Shown one piece after another: positions 52,406-62,612 of a stretch of 63,603 nt of DNA. The notes under the pieces are model-generated. The model was not told where the DNA came from. It saw only the letters and a program-made list of their open reading frames with translations, and made no database searches. Source of the stretch: Actinomadura sp. KC345 (lineage in GTDB: Bacteria; Actinomycetota; Actinomycetes; Streptosporangiales; Streptosporangiaceae); NCBI RefSeq assembly GCF_004348515.1, contig NZ_SMKH01000008.1:1-63603 (forward strand), read 5' to 3'. Every line of letters starts with the position of its first letter. Within the stretch, counting starts at the first letter, position 1. A program made the position numbers and the translations under genes.

Positions 52406-52567
52406 ACCAGAATGGTATCACTCGCCGGGTCGGCGTCCGGTTGCTTCGGACCGTCGGTATGAGAGAGGAAGGGGTGACCCCGGGTCTGAAGAGGTCGAAA
52501 CGCTGATGGCTATTGCTCCTTGCCGTAGCTTGCGCCCCCTTCCGGGGTGGAAGGGGGCGCGGTCGCG

Positions 52568-53824
52568 TCACAGGTTCGGGTACAGGGGATGCTTGTCGGC
52601 CAGGGCCTTCACGCGGGCCGCCAGCGCGTCGCGGTCGAAGGACGGCTGGAGGGCCAGCGCGATGACGTCGGCGACCTCGGTGAAGTCCTCGGCGGTGAAG
52701 CCGCGGGTGGCCAGGGCCGGTGTGCCGATGCGCAGGCCGGACGTGACCATCGGCGGGCGCGGGTCGTTCGGTACGGCGTTGCGGTTGACCGTGATGCCGA
52801 CGTCGTGGAGGCGGTCCTCGGCGTCGCGGCCGGTGAGCTCGGAGTCCACGAGGTCGACCAGGACGAGGTGGACGTCCGTCCCGCCGGTCAGGACCTTCAC
52901 GCCGGCCTTGGCGGAGTCCTCGGCGAGGAGCCGGTCGGCGAGGATGCGGGCCCCCTCGACGGTGAGCGACTGGCGGGTGCGGAACTCGTCCGAGGCGGCG
53001 ATCTTGAGGGCGACGGCCTTGGCGGCGATCACGTGCTCCAGGGGGCCGCCCTGCATGCCCGGGAAGACCGCGGAGTTGATCTTCTTGCCGTACTCCTCGC
53101 GGGCGAGGATCAACCCTCCGCGGGGGCCGCCGAGCGTCTTGTGCGTGGTGGTCGTGACGATGTCCGCGTGGGGGACGGGCGAGGGGTGCAGCCCCGCGGC
53201 GACCAGGCCCGCGAAGTGCGCCATGTCGACCATGAGCAGCGCACCGACCGAGTCCGCGATCCTCCGGAAGGCGGGGAAGTCGAGCTGCCGCGGGTACGCC
53301 GACCAGCCCGCCACGATCATCTTCGGACGGTGCTCGGCCGCCAGCGAGGCCACCTCGTCCATGTCGACCAGGCCGTCCTCGGCGCGGACGTGGTACGGGA
53401 CCACGTTCAGCGTCTTGCCCGAGTAGTTCAGCCGCATCCCGTGGGTGAGGTGCCCGCCGTGCGCGAGGTCGAGGCCGAGGATCGTGTCGCCGTGCTGGAG
53501 CAGCGCGAAGTAGACGGCCGTGTTGGCCTGCGCCCCGCTGTGCGGCTGGACGTTCGCGTGCTCGGCGCCGAACAGCGACTTCGCGCGGTCGATCGCGAGC
53601 TGCTCGGTGACGTCGACGTGCTCGCAGCCGCCGTAGTACCGCCGGCCGGGATAGCCCTCGGCGTACTTGTTGGTCAGGACCGAGCCCTGCGCCTCCAGGA
53701 CGGAGACCGGCGCGAAGTTCTCCGAGGCGATCATCTCCAGGGTGGACTGCTGGCGCCGCAGCTCGGCGGCGACGGCCTCGGCGACCTCGGGGTCGGACGT
53801 GGCGAGCGAGTCGTGCAGGCTCAA
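52568..53824 (-). CDS. glyA: serine hydroxymethyltransferase
   Basis: A 418-residue PLP enzyme that interconverts serine and glycine, producing methylene-THF. The PLP Lys is in [15 protein letters not shown]. Other markers: [24 protein letters not shown]. The TTG start at 53824 fits the ribosome site ggagag overlapping the gcvH stop. It is the third gene of the glycine-cleavage operon. Confidence 0.94.
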   Translation of the reverse strand: MSLHDSLATSDPEVAEAVAAELRRQQSTLEMIASENFAPVSVLEAQGSVLTNKYAEGYPGRRYYGGCEHVDVTEQLAIDRAKSLFGAEHANVQPHSGAQANTAVYFALLQHGDTILGLDLAHGGHLTHGMRLNYSGKTLNVVPYHVRAEDGLVDMDEVASLAAEHRPKMIVAGWSAYPRQLDFPAFRRIADSVGALLMVDMAHFAGLVAAGLHPSPVPHADIVTTTTHKTLGGPRGGLILAREEYGKKINSAVFPGMQGGPLEHVIAAKAVALKIAASDEFRTRQSLTVEGARILADRLLAEDSAKAGVKVLTGGTDVHLVLVDLVDSELTGRDAEDRLHDVGITVNRNAVPNDPRPPMVTSGLRIGTPALATRGFTAEDFTEVADVIALALQPSFDRDALAARVKALADKHPLYPNL

Positions 53825-53826
53825 GA

Positions 53827-54216
53827 TCAGCTCTCCTCGATCAGCTTGTCGTAGGCGGCGGCGTCCAGCAGGTCGCCCGGCTCCTCGGAGATGCGGACCT
53901 TGAAGATCCAGCCCTCGCCGTACGGGTCGTCGTTGATGACCTTGGGCTCGTCCACCACCGCGCCGTTGATCGCGGTGATCTCGCCGCTGACGGGGGAGTA
54001 GACGTCGCTGACCGACTTGGTCGACTCGATCTCCCCGCAGGGCTCGCCCGCCTCGACGGAGTCGCCCTCGGACGGCTGGAGCTCGAGGTAGACGATCTCT
54101 CCGAGGGCGTCGGCGGCATGCGCGGTGATGCCGATGGTGACGATCCCGTCCTCGCCACCGAGGCCGGACACCCACTCGTGCTCTTCGCTGTAGCGGAGCT
54201 GCTCCGGAACGCTCAC
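53827..54216 (-). CDS. gcvH: glycine cleavage system H protein
   Basis: A 129-residue lipoyl carrier of the glycine cleavage complex. The lipoyl Lys is in [15 protein letters not shown]. The GTG at 54216 follows ggagag. Between gcvT and glyA in the operon. Confidence 0.95.
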   Translation of the reverse strand: MSVPEQLRYSEEHEWVSGLGGEDGIVTIGITAHAADALGEIVYLELQPSEGDSVEAGEPCGEIESTKSVSDVYSPVSGEITAINGAVVDEPKVINDDPYGEGWIFKVRISEEPGDLLDAAAYDKLIEES

Positions 54217-54273
54217 GATCACTTCTCTCCATTCATGGTGGGGGCCGACCCCCACACCCCCGGACAACTGCTT

Positions 54274-55368
54274 TCAGGAACGCTTGTAGAAGGGAAGGGG
54301 AACCACGTCCACCTGCTCCTGCCGACCGCGGACGTCCACGGCGAGATCCGTCTCCTCGACTCCGCTGTCGAGGTACGCCATGGCGATCGGCGTGCCCAGT
54401 GTGGGCGACGGGGCGCCGCTCGTCACGATCCCGCACGGCGCGCCGCCGGACGTGACGACCTGGTACCCCTTGCGCGGCGCACGACGCCCGCGCGCGACCA
54501 GTCCCACGAGCCTACGGCCCTGCGGGGTCTGGGCCTGGGCCGCCAGGGCGGTCTTCCCGACGAAGTCGCCCGGCTTGTCCAGCTTCACGACCCGGCCGAG
54601 CCCCGCCTCGAACGGCGTGGTCTCGGCGGTCAGCTCGTTGCCGTACAGCGGCATGCCCGCTTCGAGCCGCAGCGTGTCGCGCGCGGAGAGGCCGGCGGGG
54701 ACGACGCCGTCCACCCCGGCGAGGGCCTTCCACAGCGGGACGGCGTCGGACGCGTCCACGAACAGCTCGAAGCCGTCCTCGCCCGTGTACCCGGTGCGGG
54801 CGATGAGCGCGTCGACGCCCGCGACGCGCCCGGCGAGGACCGCGTAGTACTTGAGGCCGGCCAGCGGCGCGTCGGTGAACCCTTCGAGGATCTCCTGGGA
54901 GCGCGGCCCCTGGAGGGCGAGCAGCCCGTAGGTCTCGGAGCGGTCGTCGACGGCGGCCTCGAAGGCCGTGGCCCGCTCGACCAGCGCCTCCCGGACGGCG
55001 CCGGCGTTGGCGGCGTTCGCGACGACCATCCAGGTGGCGTCGGCCAGCCGGTAGACGATCACGTCGTCCAGGATGCCGCCGTCCTGGCCGCAGAGCATCG
55101 TGTAGCGGGCCTTGCCGACCGGCATCGCCGCGAGGTTGCCGACCAGCGAGAAGTCGAGCGCGGCGCCGGCGCCCGGCCCGGAGACGAAGATCTCGCCCAT
55201 GTGCGACAGGTCGAACAGCCCGGCGCCGGTGCGGACGGCCTGGTGCTCGGCGGTCTCGCTCGCGTAGCGCAGCGGCATGAGGTGGCCCGCGAAGTCGACG
55301 AGGTTCGCGCCGAGGTCCTGGTGGACGTCGTGCAGCGGCGTCTTCTTCACGGCGGGGTCGGCGGGCAT
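54274..55368 (-). CDS. gcvT: aminomethyltransferase (glycine cleavage T protein)
   Basis: A 364-residue folate-dependent enzyme that moves the methylene group from the H protein to THF. Typical blocks: GLFDLSHMGEIFVSG, RTGYTGEDGFELF and LEAGMPLYGNEL. The start at 55368 has aaggag upstream, ~70 bases after the riboswitch. gcvP, the decarboxylase, is not in this window. Confidence 0.95.
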   Translation of the reverse strand: MPADPAVKKTPLHDVHQDLGANLVDFAGHLMPLRYASETAEHQAVRTGAGLFDLSHMGEIFVSGPGAGAALDFSLVGNLAAMPVGKARYTMLCGQDGGILDDVIVYRLADATWMVVANAANAGAVREALVERATAFEAAVDDRSETYGLLALQGPRSQEILEGFTDAPLAGLKYYAVLAGRVAGVDALIARTGYTGEDGFELFVDASDAVPLWKALAGVDGVVPAGLSARDTLRLEAGMPLYGNELTAETTPFEAGLGRVVKLDKPGDFVGKTALAAQAQTPQGRRLVGLVARGRRAPRKGYQVVTSGGAPCGIVTSGAPSPTLGTPIAMAYLDSGVEETDLAVDVRGRQEQVDVVPLPFYKRS

Positions 55369-55436
55369 GGGCTCGGCTCCTTCGTCACGGGGCGCGTAGG
55401 GTCCATCGTCCCATTCACGCACCGGGGCGTCTCGGT

Positions 55437-55622
55437 GCCTCCCCCTCTGTCATCGGCGCCTGAGAGCTTCACCCGCCGCTCGGGCGGGCTTGCACCTTCG
55501 GCGGGGGACCCGGGTCCCCGCTTTCCAGAGGTCGCCTGGCCCGTGCGGTCCGTTGGCCTGAGAGGTTCCGGGGAGGGTTTGCTCCTTCGGCGTCCCTGAC
55601 CGGCTGCCAGGGACTCTCCCGC
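55437..55622 (-). promoter_or_regulatory. tandem glycine riboswitch
   Basis: On the minus strand two aptamers follow one another: gggagagtccctgg...gccgaaggagcaa...ctctcaggc and a second with gccgaaggtgcaa...ctctcaggcgcc. These are the hallmark conserved strings of the glycine riboswitch. It should switch on the gcvT-gcvH-glyA operon when glycine is high. Confidence 0.95.
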
Positions 55623-55671
55623 ACGGGGTCGTCGGCGAGCCCCAGTATGGCATTCTCCTCGCTCGCGTCCG

Positions 55672-56034
55672 TCAGCGCAGTCCGGGGGACTTGGCCATCG
55701 TCTTCATGCACGTCCGGATGGCCGCCATCCTCTTCTTGAGCTCCTGCTGGCTGACCGTGGAGCTCTGCTGCGGGCTGGGGTTCGGGCTCAAGGTCGGCAG
55801 CTCCACGCCCTGCTTGCGCATGCAGTCGCTGAACGCCTTGGCCGCCTTCGAGTGCGCGGGCGGAGTGGGCGCGTCAGGCTTTCCCGTGCCGGACGCGCCG
55901 GACGACGGCGCGGCCGCTGGGCTCCCCGCGGCTCCAGTGCGCTCGGAGCCGCCGCCGGAGTCACCGCCATCGGAGCCGCCGCATCCGGCGAGAGCGAGCG
56001 TCAACGCCACCACCGCTATATGACCGCGCTTCAA
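55672..56034 (-). CDS. small secreted lipoprotein
   Basis: A 120-residue exported lipoprotein. The TTG at 56034 has aggagg upstream. The signal peptide ends in LALAGC, followed by a Gly/Ser/Ala/Pro-rich linker and a helical C-terminal domain (FSDCMRKQGVELP, MAAIRTCMKTMAK) with two Cys that may pair. Function unknown. Confidence 0.8.
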   Translation of the reverse strand: MKRGHIAVVALTLALAGCGGSDGGDSGGGSERTGAAGSPAAAPSSGASGTGKPDAPTPPAHSKAAKAFSDCMRKQGVELPTLSPNPSPQQSSTVSQQELKKRMAAIRTCMKTMAKSPGLR

Positions 56035-56289
56035 GGCACACCTCCTAAGACCCGGCCTCCAGGGACCGGAGTGGATCGCCATGATGCGCAGGAGGCGCGG
56101 CGCGCGAATACCGCCCCGCGTGCCAATGGCGCACGGGCGGCTTAGCAACTCGGCTCAATCCGTGCGCGCGAGGCGGTCGCCCGCCTTGCGCGCTTGTTCA
56201 ACCGAATTGGCGGCCGTGCCGTACTCTGAGTTGGTTGCTGGAGAAGACGCCCCCGGGTAGCGGGGTGCATGACCGGAGGGGCAAGCCGC

Positions 56290-57588
56290 ATGGCCTATCT
56301 GGCTGGAGCATTGATCCTGTTCTTCGGCCTGCTGGTGTCCATCGCGCTGCACGAGCTCGGGCACTTCTCGTTCGCCAAGCTGTTCAAGGTGCGGACCACG
56401 CAGTTCATGGTCGGCTTCGGGCCGACGATGAAGTCCTGGCACCGGGGCGAGACCGAGTACGGGATCAAGTGGATCCCGCTCGGCGGCTACATCCGGATGA
56501 TCGGGATGCTGCCGCCGCGCAAGGGCGACGCCCCCGGGAAGATCCGGCAGGCCAGCACCGGACCGTTCCAGGGCCTCATCGAGTCCGCGCGCGGTGTGGC
56601 GCTGGAGGAGGTCAGGCCGGGCGACGAGGACCGCGTCTTCTACGGCAAGAAGTGGTGGCAGAAGCTCCTGATCATGTCCGGCGGGCCGGCGATGAACCTG
56701 CTGCTGGCGGTGATGTTCTTCGCGATCCTCCTGATGGGACTGGGCACGAACCAGCCGCAGCCGGTGATCCGGGAGGTCGCCCAGTGCATGGTGCCGGCGA
56801 GCCAGGCCGAGCTCACCGAGTGCCCGGCGAACGCGGCGCCGACGCCGGCGAAGCAGGTCGGGCTCCAGGTCGGCGACCGGATCGTGGCGTTCGACGGCAA
56901 GAAGATCGACGACTACCGCGAACTGCAGGAGCAGATCCGCGGCGTGGGCGGGCAGACGGTGCCGATGACCGTCGACCGGGGCGGGCAGGACGTGCGGCTG
57001 AACGTCCCGATCGCCCGCAACCAGATGCACCACCTGGACGACCCGGAGAAGATCGTCGAGGTCGGGTTCCTCGGCATCACGCCGACCAGCGAGGTCGAGC
57101 GGCAGGGCCCCGCCGCGGTCGCGAGCACGATGGGCGACCTGACCGCGCGCACCGCGGGCGCGCTGGTGCGGATGCCGCAGAAGATGGTCGGCGTCTGGAA
57201 CGCGGCGTTCGGCGACGACGAACGCGACCCGAACGGCCCGGTCGGGGTCGTCGGCGTCAGCCGGATCGGCGGGGACGTGGCCGCGTCCGAGGCCCTCACC
57301 GGCACCGAGAAGGTCTCCTACTTCGTGATGCTGCTCGGGTCGCTGAACCTCGCGGTCGGGATGTTCAACCTCATCCCGCTGCTGCCGCTGGACGGCGGGC
57401 ACATCGCGGGCGCGCTCCTGGAGGCGGTCAAGAAGGGCTTCGCCAAGATCTTCCGGAGGCCCGACCCCGGCTACGTGGACGTCGCCAAGGCGTTGCCGGT
57501 GACCTATGTGATGGCGGCCGTCCTGATCGTCATGGGCGGGCTGCTGATCTATGCCGACCTCGTCAACCCCATCCGGTTCACTGGATAG
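56290..57588 (+). CDS. M50 site-2 zinc protease (RseP/Rip1-like)
   Basis: A 432-residue intramembrane protease with HELGH in the first helix, a [10 protein letters not shown] segment, a PDZ domain around residues 190-280 ([18 protein letters not shown]) and the second zinc ligand in LDGGH of the C-terminal helix. It cleaves membrane anti-sigma factors or signal peptides. In most actinobacteria it lies in an isoprenoid cluster; here its neighbours are unrelated. ATG at 56290 after ggagggg. Confidence 0.92.
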   Translation: MAYLAGALILFFGLLVSIALHELGHFSFAKLFKVRTTQFMVGFGPTMKSWHRGETEYGIKWIPLGGYIRMIGMLPPRKGDAPGKIRQASTGPFQGLIESARGVALEEVRPGDEDRVFYGKKWWQKLLIMSGGPAMNLLLAVMFFAILLMGLGTNQPQPVIREVAQCMVPASQAELTECPANAAPTPAKQVGLQVGDRIVAFDGKKIDDYRELQEQIRGVGGQTVPMTVDRGGQDVRLNVPIARNQMHHLDDPEKIVEVGFLGITPTSEVERQGPAAVASTMGDLTARTAGALVRMPQKMVGVWNAAFGDDERDPNGPVGVVGVSRIGGDVAASEALTGTEKVSYFVMLLGSLNLAVGMFNLIPLLPLDGGHIAGALLEAVKKGFAKIFRRPDPGYVDVAKALPVTYVMAAVLIVMGGLLIYADLVNPIRFTG

Positions 57589-58675
57589 CGGGCATCTCAC
57601 CGGTCTTCAGGAAGCCGTTCAGCGCGGCGAGGTAGGGCTCGATGTCGAGGCCCTGCTCCGCCAGCCACGCGTCCGATCCGTACGTGCCGGCGTAGCGCTC
57701 GCCGCCGTCGCAGATCAGAGTGACGACGCTGCCGCGCTCGCCGTCCGCCCGCATCCGCGCGATCAGCTCCGCCGCGCCCCACATGTTGGTGCCGGTGGAG
57801 CCGCCCACGTCCCGCCCGCTGACCTGGCTCGTCCAGCGCATCGCCGCGACGGACGCCGCGTCCGGCACCCGGATCATCCGGTCGATCACCGTGGGCAGGA
57901 ACGACGGCTCGACGCGGGGGCGGCCGATGCCCTCGATCCGCGAGCCCGCAGCCGTCCGCTCGGGGTCCCCGTCGGCGAACGAGCCGAAGAACGCCGACCC
58001 CTCCGGGTCGACGACCGCGAGCCGCGTCTGGAACCGCCGGTACCGCGCGTACCGGCCGATCGTGGCGGACGTCCCGCCGGTGCCCGCGCCGACCACCACC
58101 CAGGACGGCTCCGGGAACCGCTCCAGCCGCAGCTGCTCGAAGATCGACTCGGCGATGTTGTTGTTGCCGCGCCAGTCCGTCGCACGCTCGGCGAAGGTGA
58201 ACTGGTCCATGAAATGCCCGTCGCACTCGGCCGCGAGCCGCCGCGACTCCGCGTAGATCGCGGACGGGTCGTCCACCAGGTGGCACCGGCCGCCGTGGAA
58301 CTCGATGAGCTGGATCTTCTCCGGGCTGGTGGACGCCGGCATCACCGCGACGAACGGCAGCCCCAGCAGCCGCGCGAAGTACGCCTCCGACACCGCCGTG
58401 GACCCGCTGGACGCCTCGATGATCGTCGTGTCGGCCCGGATCCAGCCGTTCGCGAGCCCGTACAGGAACAGCGACCGCGCGAGCCGGTGCTTCAGGGAAC
58501 CGGTGGGGTGGACGGACTCGTCCTTCAGGTACAGGTCGATGCCCCATTCCGGCGGCAGCGGGAACACGTGCAGGTGCGTGTCGGCGCTGCGGTTGGCGTC
58601 GGCGTCGACCAGCCGGACGGCCTCCGCGACCCAGGCCCGGTACCCGGGGTCGCAGCGGTCAACGATGCGGCTCAC
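57578..58675 (-). CDS. Cds1-like L-cysteine desulfhydrase / cysteine synthase family
   Basis: A 365-residue PLP enzyme of the beta-substituting family. The PLP Lys is in [14 protein letters not shown]; the phosphate-binding loop is [12 protein letters not shown] and [10 protein letters not shown]. This subgroup matches the mycobacterial Cds1 that releases sulfide from cysteine. GTG at 58675 with gaggaga upstream. It overlaps the convergent protease gene by 11 bases. Confidence 0.87.
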   Translation of the reverse strand: MSRIVDRCDPGYRAWVAEAVRLVDADANRSADTHLHVFPLPPEWGIDLYLKDESVHPTGSLKHRLARSLFLYGLANGWIRADTTIIEASSGSTAVSEAYFARLLGLPFVAVMPASTSPEKIQLIEFHGGRCHLVDDPSAIYAESRRLAAECDGHFMDQFTFAERATDWRGNNNIAESIFEQLRLERFPEPSWVVVGAGTGGTSATIGRYARYRRFQTRLAVVDPEGSAFFGSFADGDPERTAAGSRIEGIGRPRVEPSFLPTVIDRMIRVPDAASVAAMRWTSQVSGRDVGGSTGTNMWGAAELIARMRADGERGSVVTLICDGGERYAGTYGSDAWLAEQGLDIEPYLAALNGFLKTGEMPAIQ

Positions 58676-58766
58676 GGCGGCTTTTTCTCCTCGGATCGTC
58701 GCTGATCGGCCGCGTCCCACGATATCCGTGCATGTCGCAGGGCATTATGGAGGCTGCGGGGGGCAC

Positions 58767-59831
58767 ATGATCGAGATGTTCGACGAGCGCATCGTGGAGG
58801 CCGGGCGGCTGCCGCTGTTCGGCTTCTTCGTCGCGTTCATGATCACTTTTGTGCTGACGCGGGTGAACGTCCGGCTGATCCGCTCCAACGTGCGGTGGTT
58901 CCGCAACGTGACCGCCGGCGACGTGCACATCCACCATGTCGTGTTCGGCGTGGTGCTGATGCTGGCGGGCGGTGTGGGCAGCCTCGCCGTCCCCGAGGCC
59001 AGCGTCGGGTTCAGCCTGGCGGCGGCCGTCGTGTTCGGGATGGGGTCCGCCCTCGTCCTGGACGAGTTCGCGCTCATCCTCCATCTCAGCGACGTCTACT
59101 GGACGGAGAAGGGCCGAGCCTCCGTCGACGCCGTCTTCGTCGCCATCGCGGTGACCGGGCTGCTGCTGCTCGGCATCCACCCGCTCAGCTACGCGGGGTT
59201 CGGCTTCGACCCCGGCACCGGCTCCCTCACCCGCCTGTACGTCGCGTCCCTGGCCGTCAACCTCGTCCTCGCCGTGGTCACCCTGCTGAAGGGCAAGATC
59301 TGGACCGGCCTCATCGGCCTGTTCGTGCCCGCGCTGCTGGTCATCGGCGCCGTCCGGGTGGCGCGTCCCGCCTCGCCCTGGTCGCGCTGGCGCTACGACG
59401 ACGCGTCGCGCAGGTACCAGCGGGCCGTCCGGCGGGAGGAGACCTACCGGCGGCCGCTCATCCGGGGCAAGATCTGGGTCCAGGAGTTCATCGCGGGACG
59501 GCACGACCTCATCCCGCCCGAGCTGCTGCAACGCCGCACCGAGGCGGCCGAGCGCGCCCGCCGGCGCCGGCTCGCCCGCGCGCAGCGCAGGGCCGAGGCG
59601 CGGGCGGAGCGCAACGGCGCCTCGCCCGCCCAGCGCAAGGCGAGCGCCTGGGCCGAACGGCGGGCCGAGACCCGCGCGCGTCGCGCGGTCATGTCCCGCA
59701 CCCGCGGCCGCGCCACGTCCCGCATGCGGACCCGCGCCGCCTCCAGACGCCGCGCCCGCAGTCCCAAAGCGGAGGAGGAACCGCCGTCCGGCCGGCGGAC
59801 CAGGGCGGGGGCGTCCGGCGGGACGCCCTAG
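58767..59831 (+). CDS. multi-pass membrane protein with Arg-rich tail
   Basis: A 354-residue protein with about five membrane helices in the first ~220 residues, a HIHH motif ([13 protein letters not shown]), [15 protein letters not shown], and a highly basic Arg/Ala-rich C-terminal tail. The HIHH and LDEFAL blocks are conserved in a family of actinobacterial integral membrane proteins of unknown role. The stop overlaps the ligase stop by four bases. Confidence 0.82.
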   Translation: MIEMFDERIVEAGRLPLFGFFVAFMITFVLTRVNVRLIRSNVRWFRNVTAGDVHIHHVVFGVVLMLAGGVGSLAVPEASVGFSLAAAVVFGMGSALVLDEFALILHLSDVYWTEKGRASVDAVFVAIAVTGLLLLGIHPLSYAGFGFDPGTGSLTRLYVASLAVNLVLAVVTLLKGKIWTGLIGLFVPALLVIGAVRVARPASPWSRWRYDDASRRYQRAVRREETYRRPLIRGKIWVQEFIAGRHDLIPPELLQRRTEAAERARRRRLARAQRRAEARAERNGASPAQRKASAWAERRAETRARRAVMSRTRGRATSRMRTRAASRRRARSPKAEEEPPSGRRTRAGASGGTP

Positions 59832-61366
59832 TCCATCACGGGCGCGACGGAGCGGACGGTCTCGATCGTGTCGGCCTCGGCGGCGGACTTGTCGGTGCGG
59901 TAGCGCAGGACGCGGGCGAAACGCAGCGCGATGCCGCCCGGGTACCGGGGGCTGTGCTGGACGCCGTCGAACGCGATCTCCACGACCAGCTCGGGCCGGA
60001 CGTGCACCGTCCAGCCGTCCTCGCGCACGGCCAGCTCGCGGAGCCTCGCCGTCTGCCAGGCCAGCAGTTCGTCGGTCAGCCCCTTGAACGTCTTGCCGAG
60101 CATGACGAAGCCGCCGGTCTCCGGGTCGCGGGCACCGAGATGCAGGTTGGACAGCATGCCCTGCCTGCGCCCGTGCCCCCACTCGACCGCGAGGACGACG
60201 AGGTCGAGGGTGTACCGGGGCTTGACCTTGATCCAGCCCGCGCCCCGCCGCCCGGCCGTGTACGGGCTGTCGAGCGCCTTGACCACGACGCCCTCGTGGC
60301 CCCGCGCGACGGCCTCGTCGAACACGTCCTTGGCCCGCCCGGGGTCGCCGGTGACGACACGGGGCATCCGCAACTCCTCGGGAACCACCCGCACCAGCGC
60401 CGCACCCCGCTCCGCCCCCGGCGCATCGAGCAGGTCGCCCCCGCCTGCGGCCTCCTCCAGGTACAGGACGTCGAACAGGTAGACCGACAGGGGGACCGGG
60501 TCGGTGTTCCTGGCGGTCCGGGTGGCGGTGCGGGCGGCGGTGACCTGGAACGGGTGGGGGCGTCCGTCCGGCCGCAAAGCGATCAGCTCGCCGTCGAACA
60601 CGGCCGCGCGGACGGGCAGCTCCTTCACGGCCGCCACGACCTCGGGCAGCCGCGAGGTGATCTCGTCGAGCGTCCGGGTGAACACCCGCACCTCGCCGTC
60701 GGACACGTGGACCTGGGCGCGGATCCCGTCGAGCTTCCATTCGACGGCCGCCTCCGCGTCGAGCTTGGCGAACGCGTCCTCGACGGACGGGGCGGACGCG
60801 GCGAGCATCGGCTTGACCGGCCGTCCGACCTCCAGCGTGAACGCGCGCAGCGCGCCGGTGCCGCCCGCGAGGGCCGCCGTGGCGACCGGGCCCAGCGTCC
60901 CCCGCAGCATGAACGCCCGCCGCACCTCGGCGGACGGGACCCCGGCCGCCGCCGCGATCGCCTCGGCCATCACCCCGTCCAGCGCGCCCTGCCGCAGCTC
61001 GCCCGCCAGGAGCCTGATCAGGAAGTCCTGCTCGGTGCGCGTGGCGCGGCCGAGCAGCCCGGCCAGCAGCTCGCGCCGCCGGGCGACCGAGCCGGCCCCC
61101 GACACCGCGCCGATCTCGGTGAACGCCGCGTCCACCTCGGGGACGGTCAGGGACGGCTCGGCGGCCGACGGCGGGACGTCCCGTAGGGCGGCGTATCCCA
61201 CGCCGATCTGGCGTTGCGGCAGGTCACCGGACAGATAGGCGACCACGGTCGCGGCCTCGCCGGGCTCCGCCGCGCGCAGGCACTCCGCGAGCGCGGATAC
61301 CTTGGCCTTGCGGCCGGAGGTCCCCGCGACGTCCTGCGACGTCCGCGTGATATCGGCTAGCAGCAC
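59828..61366 (-). CDS. ATP-dependent DNA ligase (LigB-like)
   Basis: A 512-residue ligase: an N-terminal helical domain, then the adenylation domain with the catalytic Lys in [10 protein letters not shown], and the OB-fold domain with [13 protein letters not shown] ([13 protein letters not shown]). This is the mycobacterial LigB type, a repair ligase in addition to NAD-dependent LigA. Starts ATG at 61366. Confidence 0.93.
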   Translation of the reverse strand: MLLADITRTSQDVAGTSGRKAKVSALAECLRAAEPGEAATVVAYLSGDLPQRQIGVGYAALRDVPPSAAEPSLTVPEVDAAFTEIGAVSGAGSVARRRELLAGLLGRATRTEQDFLIRLLAGELRQGALDGVMAEAIAAAAGVPSAEVRRAFMLRGTLGPVATAALAGGTGALRAFTLEVGRPVKPMLAASAPSVEDAFAKLDAEAAVEWKLDGIRAQVHVSDGEVRVFTRTLDEITSRLPEVVAAVKELPVRAAVFDGELIALRPDGRPHPFQVTAARTATRTARNTDPVPLSVYLFDVLYLEEAAGGGDLLDAPGAERGAALVRVVPEELRMPRVVTGDPGRAKDVFDEAVARGHEGVVVKALDSPYTAGRRGAGWIKVKPRYTLDLVVLAVEWGHGRRQGMLSNLHLGARDPETGGFVMLGKTFKGLTDELLAWQTARLRELAVREDGWTVHVRPELVVEIAFDGVQHSPRYPGGIALRFARVLRYRTDKSAAEADTIETVRSVAPVMD

Positions 61367-61553
61367 CTCTCCATTGTGACCACGAGGTCTGACAATCCCT
61401 ACCGTCCGGGGGCCTGGTCAGGGGCCGGGCGCCTGACTACGTTGACGGGAGGGCCGCCGGTGAGAATCTCTGCGCGGTGGCGCCGGAGGGTGCGGTGGCG
61501 GGCGCGCCGATTGACAGGTACTCAGGGCGAGACGGGGGAGTGAGGAGCGGGGA

Positions 61554-62279
61554 GTGGGGCTTCAGCGCTCGTCGGAACCGTTCCACCGGGTCTACTCCGC
61601 ACCGGAGCCGCCGTCGGACCGGTGGCCGAGGCTGATCAAGCCGCTGGCGGCGGTCACCGCCCTGGCGGCGGCCGGGGCGGTCGTCTTCCTGGTGGTGCCC
61701 GGTCAGGGGCAGGTACACGCAGGCAGGGACAACGCGGCCGTCAGGCCGCCGGGCGACTCGGCGGAGGAGCCGTCGCGGCGGTTCGTCCGGGCGCTGCCGG
61801 AACCGTGCGGGTCGGTGTCGAAGGACACCGTCGACCAGGCGGTTCCCAAGGCGACGCAGCGGCAGAGTGCGAACTCGACGCTCACCACGTGCACGTACGC
61901 CTCGGAGGGGTCGCGGCTCCGCTGGCTCCGGGTGGAGGCGCGCCTGTACTCGCCCGGCGACACCGGCACCCCCGTGCAGGACGCCGAGAGTTACTACGCC
62001 ACGCAGTGGGCGCAGGCGCACGACACTCCGTTCATCCGGACGATCAGCCTGGCCCGCCACCGAGGCATCGGGGACGAGGCGTACCGCTGGTTCAAGGCGG
62101 ACGAGGAACGGCCGGCCGTGCTCGGGCAGGTGACGGCCCGGATCCGCAACGCGGTCGTCACGGTCAGCTACAGCGAGCAGGCGCCCGGCGCGGGCGGGCG
62201 GGACGGGCGCGAGCGCGCCTGCCTCGACCGCGCCACCGCCGCCGCCCGCGACGTCCTCGATGCGCTGAATGATTTCTGA
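61554..62279 (+). CDS. membrane-anchored secreted protein (DUF3558-like)
   Basis: A 241-residue protein with one membrane helix near residues 30-47 and an extracellular domain with paired Cys (LPEPCGSVS, LTTCTYASEG) and a C-terminal ERACLDRATAAARDVLD segment. It resembles DUF3558-type surface proteins. The GTG start follows gaggagcgggga. Function unknown. Confidence 0.75.
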   Translation: MGLQRSSEPFHRVYSAPEPPSDRWPRLIKPLAAVTALAAAGAVVFLVVPGQGQVHAGRDNAAVRPPGDSAEEPSRRFVRALPEPCGSVSKDTVDQAVPKATQRQSANSTLTTCTYASEGSRLRWLRVEARLYSPGDTGTPVQDAESYYATQWAQAHDTPFIRTISLARHRGIGDEAYRWFKADEERPAVLGQVTARIRNAVVTVSYSEQAPGAGGRDGRERACLDRATAAARDVLDALNDF

Positions 62280-62612
62280 CCTGAATCGGCCGATCATGGC
62301 ATATTTTCTGTCAACACCTTCTAGGGTGATGCGTAAAAGGGGAGGGAGTTCGCCGATCATGCTCCCCGACGAGGCCACGTGATCGGCGGACTTGCAGCAC
62401 CTGGGAGGAGGGGGTCGACGACGTGTTCGTCCGATCGGTAGGTATCTCCTGGATATAAGTCCAGGTCGGCCACCTGTTTCATCGAAGGGCCGCGGAGTGG
62501 ACCCCGCTCCGCGGCCCTGCCGTCTCCGGTGCGGGGACCATTGGCGGCCATTGTCGAACCATTTTCTAAAGTAAGGTCGATATCAAGATAAATGGCCGGC
62601 GAGTAGAACCGG
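62280..62612. other. intergenic region with possible small transcript
   Basis: A 330-bp gap. On the plus strand it shows two tiny reading frames with ribosome sites: MLPDEAT (62360-62383) and VFVRSVGISWI (62423-62458, after gggaggagg). A perfect 6-bp hairpin cctgga/tccagg lies at 62448-62465. A 12-bp-stem hairpin at 62486-62518 ends the segment. The GC is lower at both edges, suggesting promoters. It could encode a regulatory small RNA or leader peptides. Confidence 0.45.
62486..62518 (+). terminator. hairpin ending the putative small transcript
   Basis: 12 perfect base pairs (agggccgcggag) followed by further weaker pairing; no T-tract. Confidence 0.6.
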
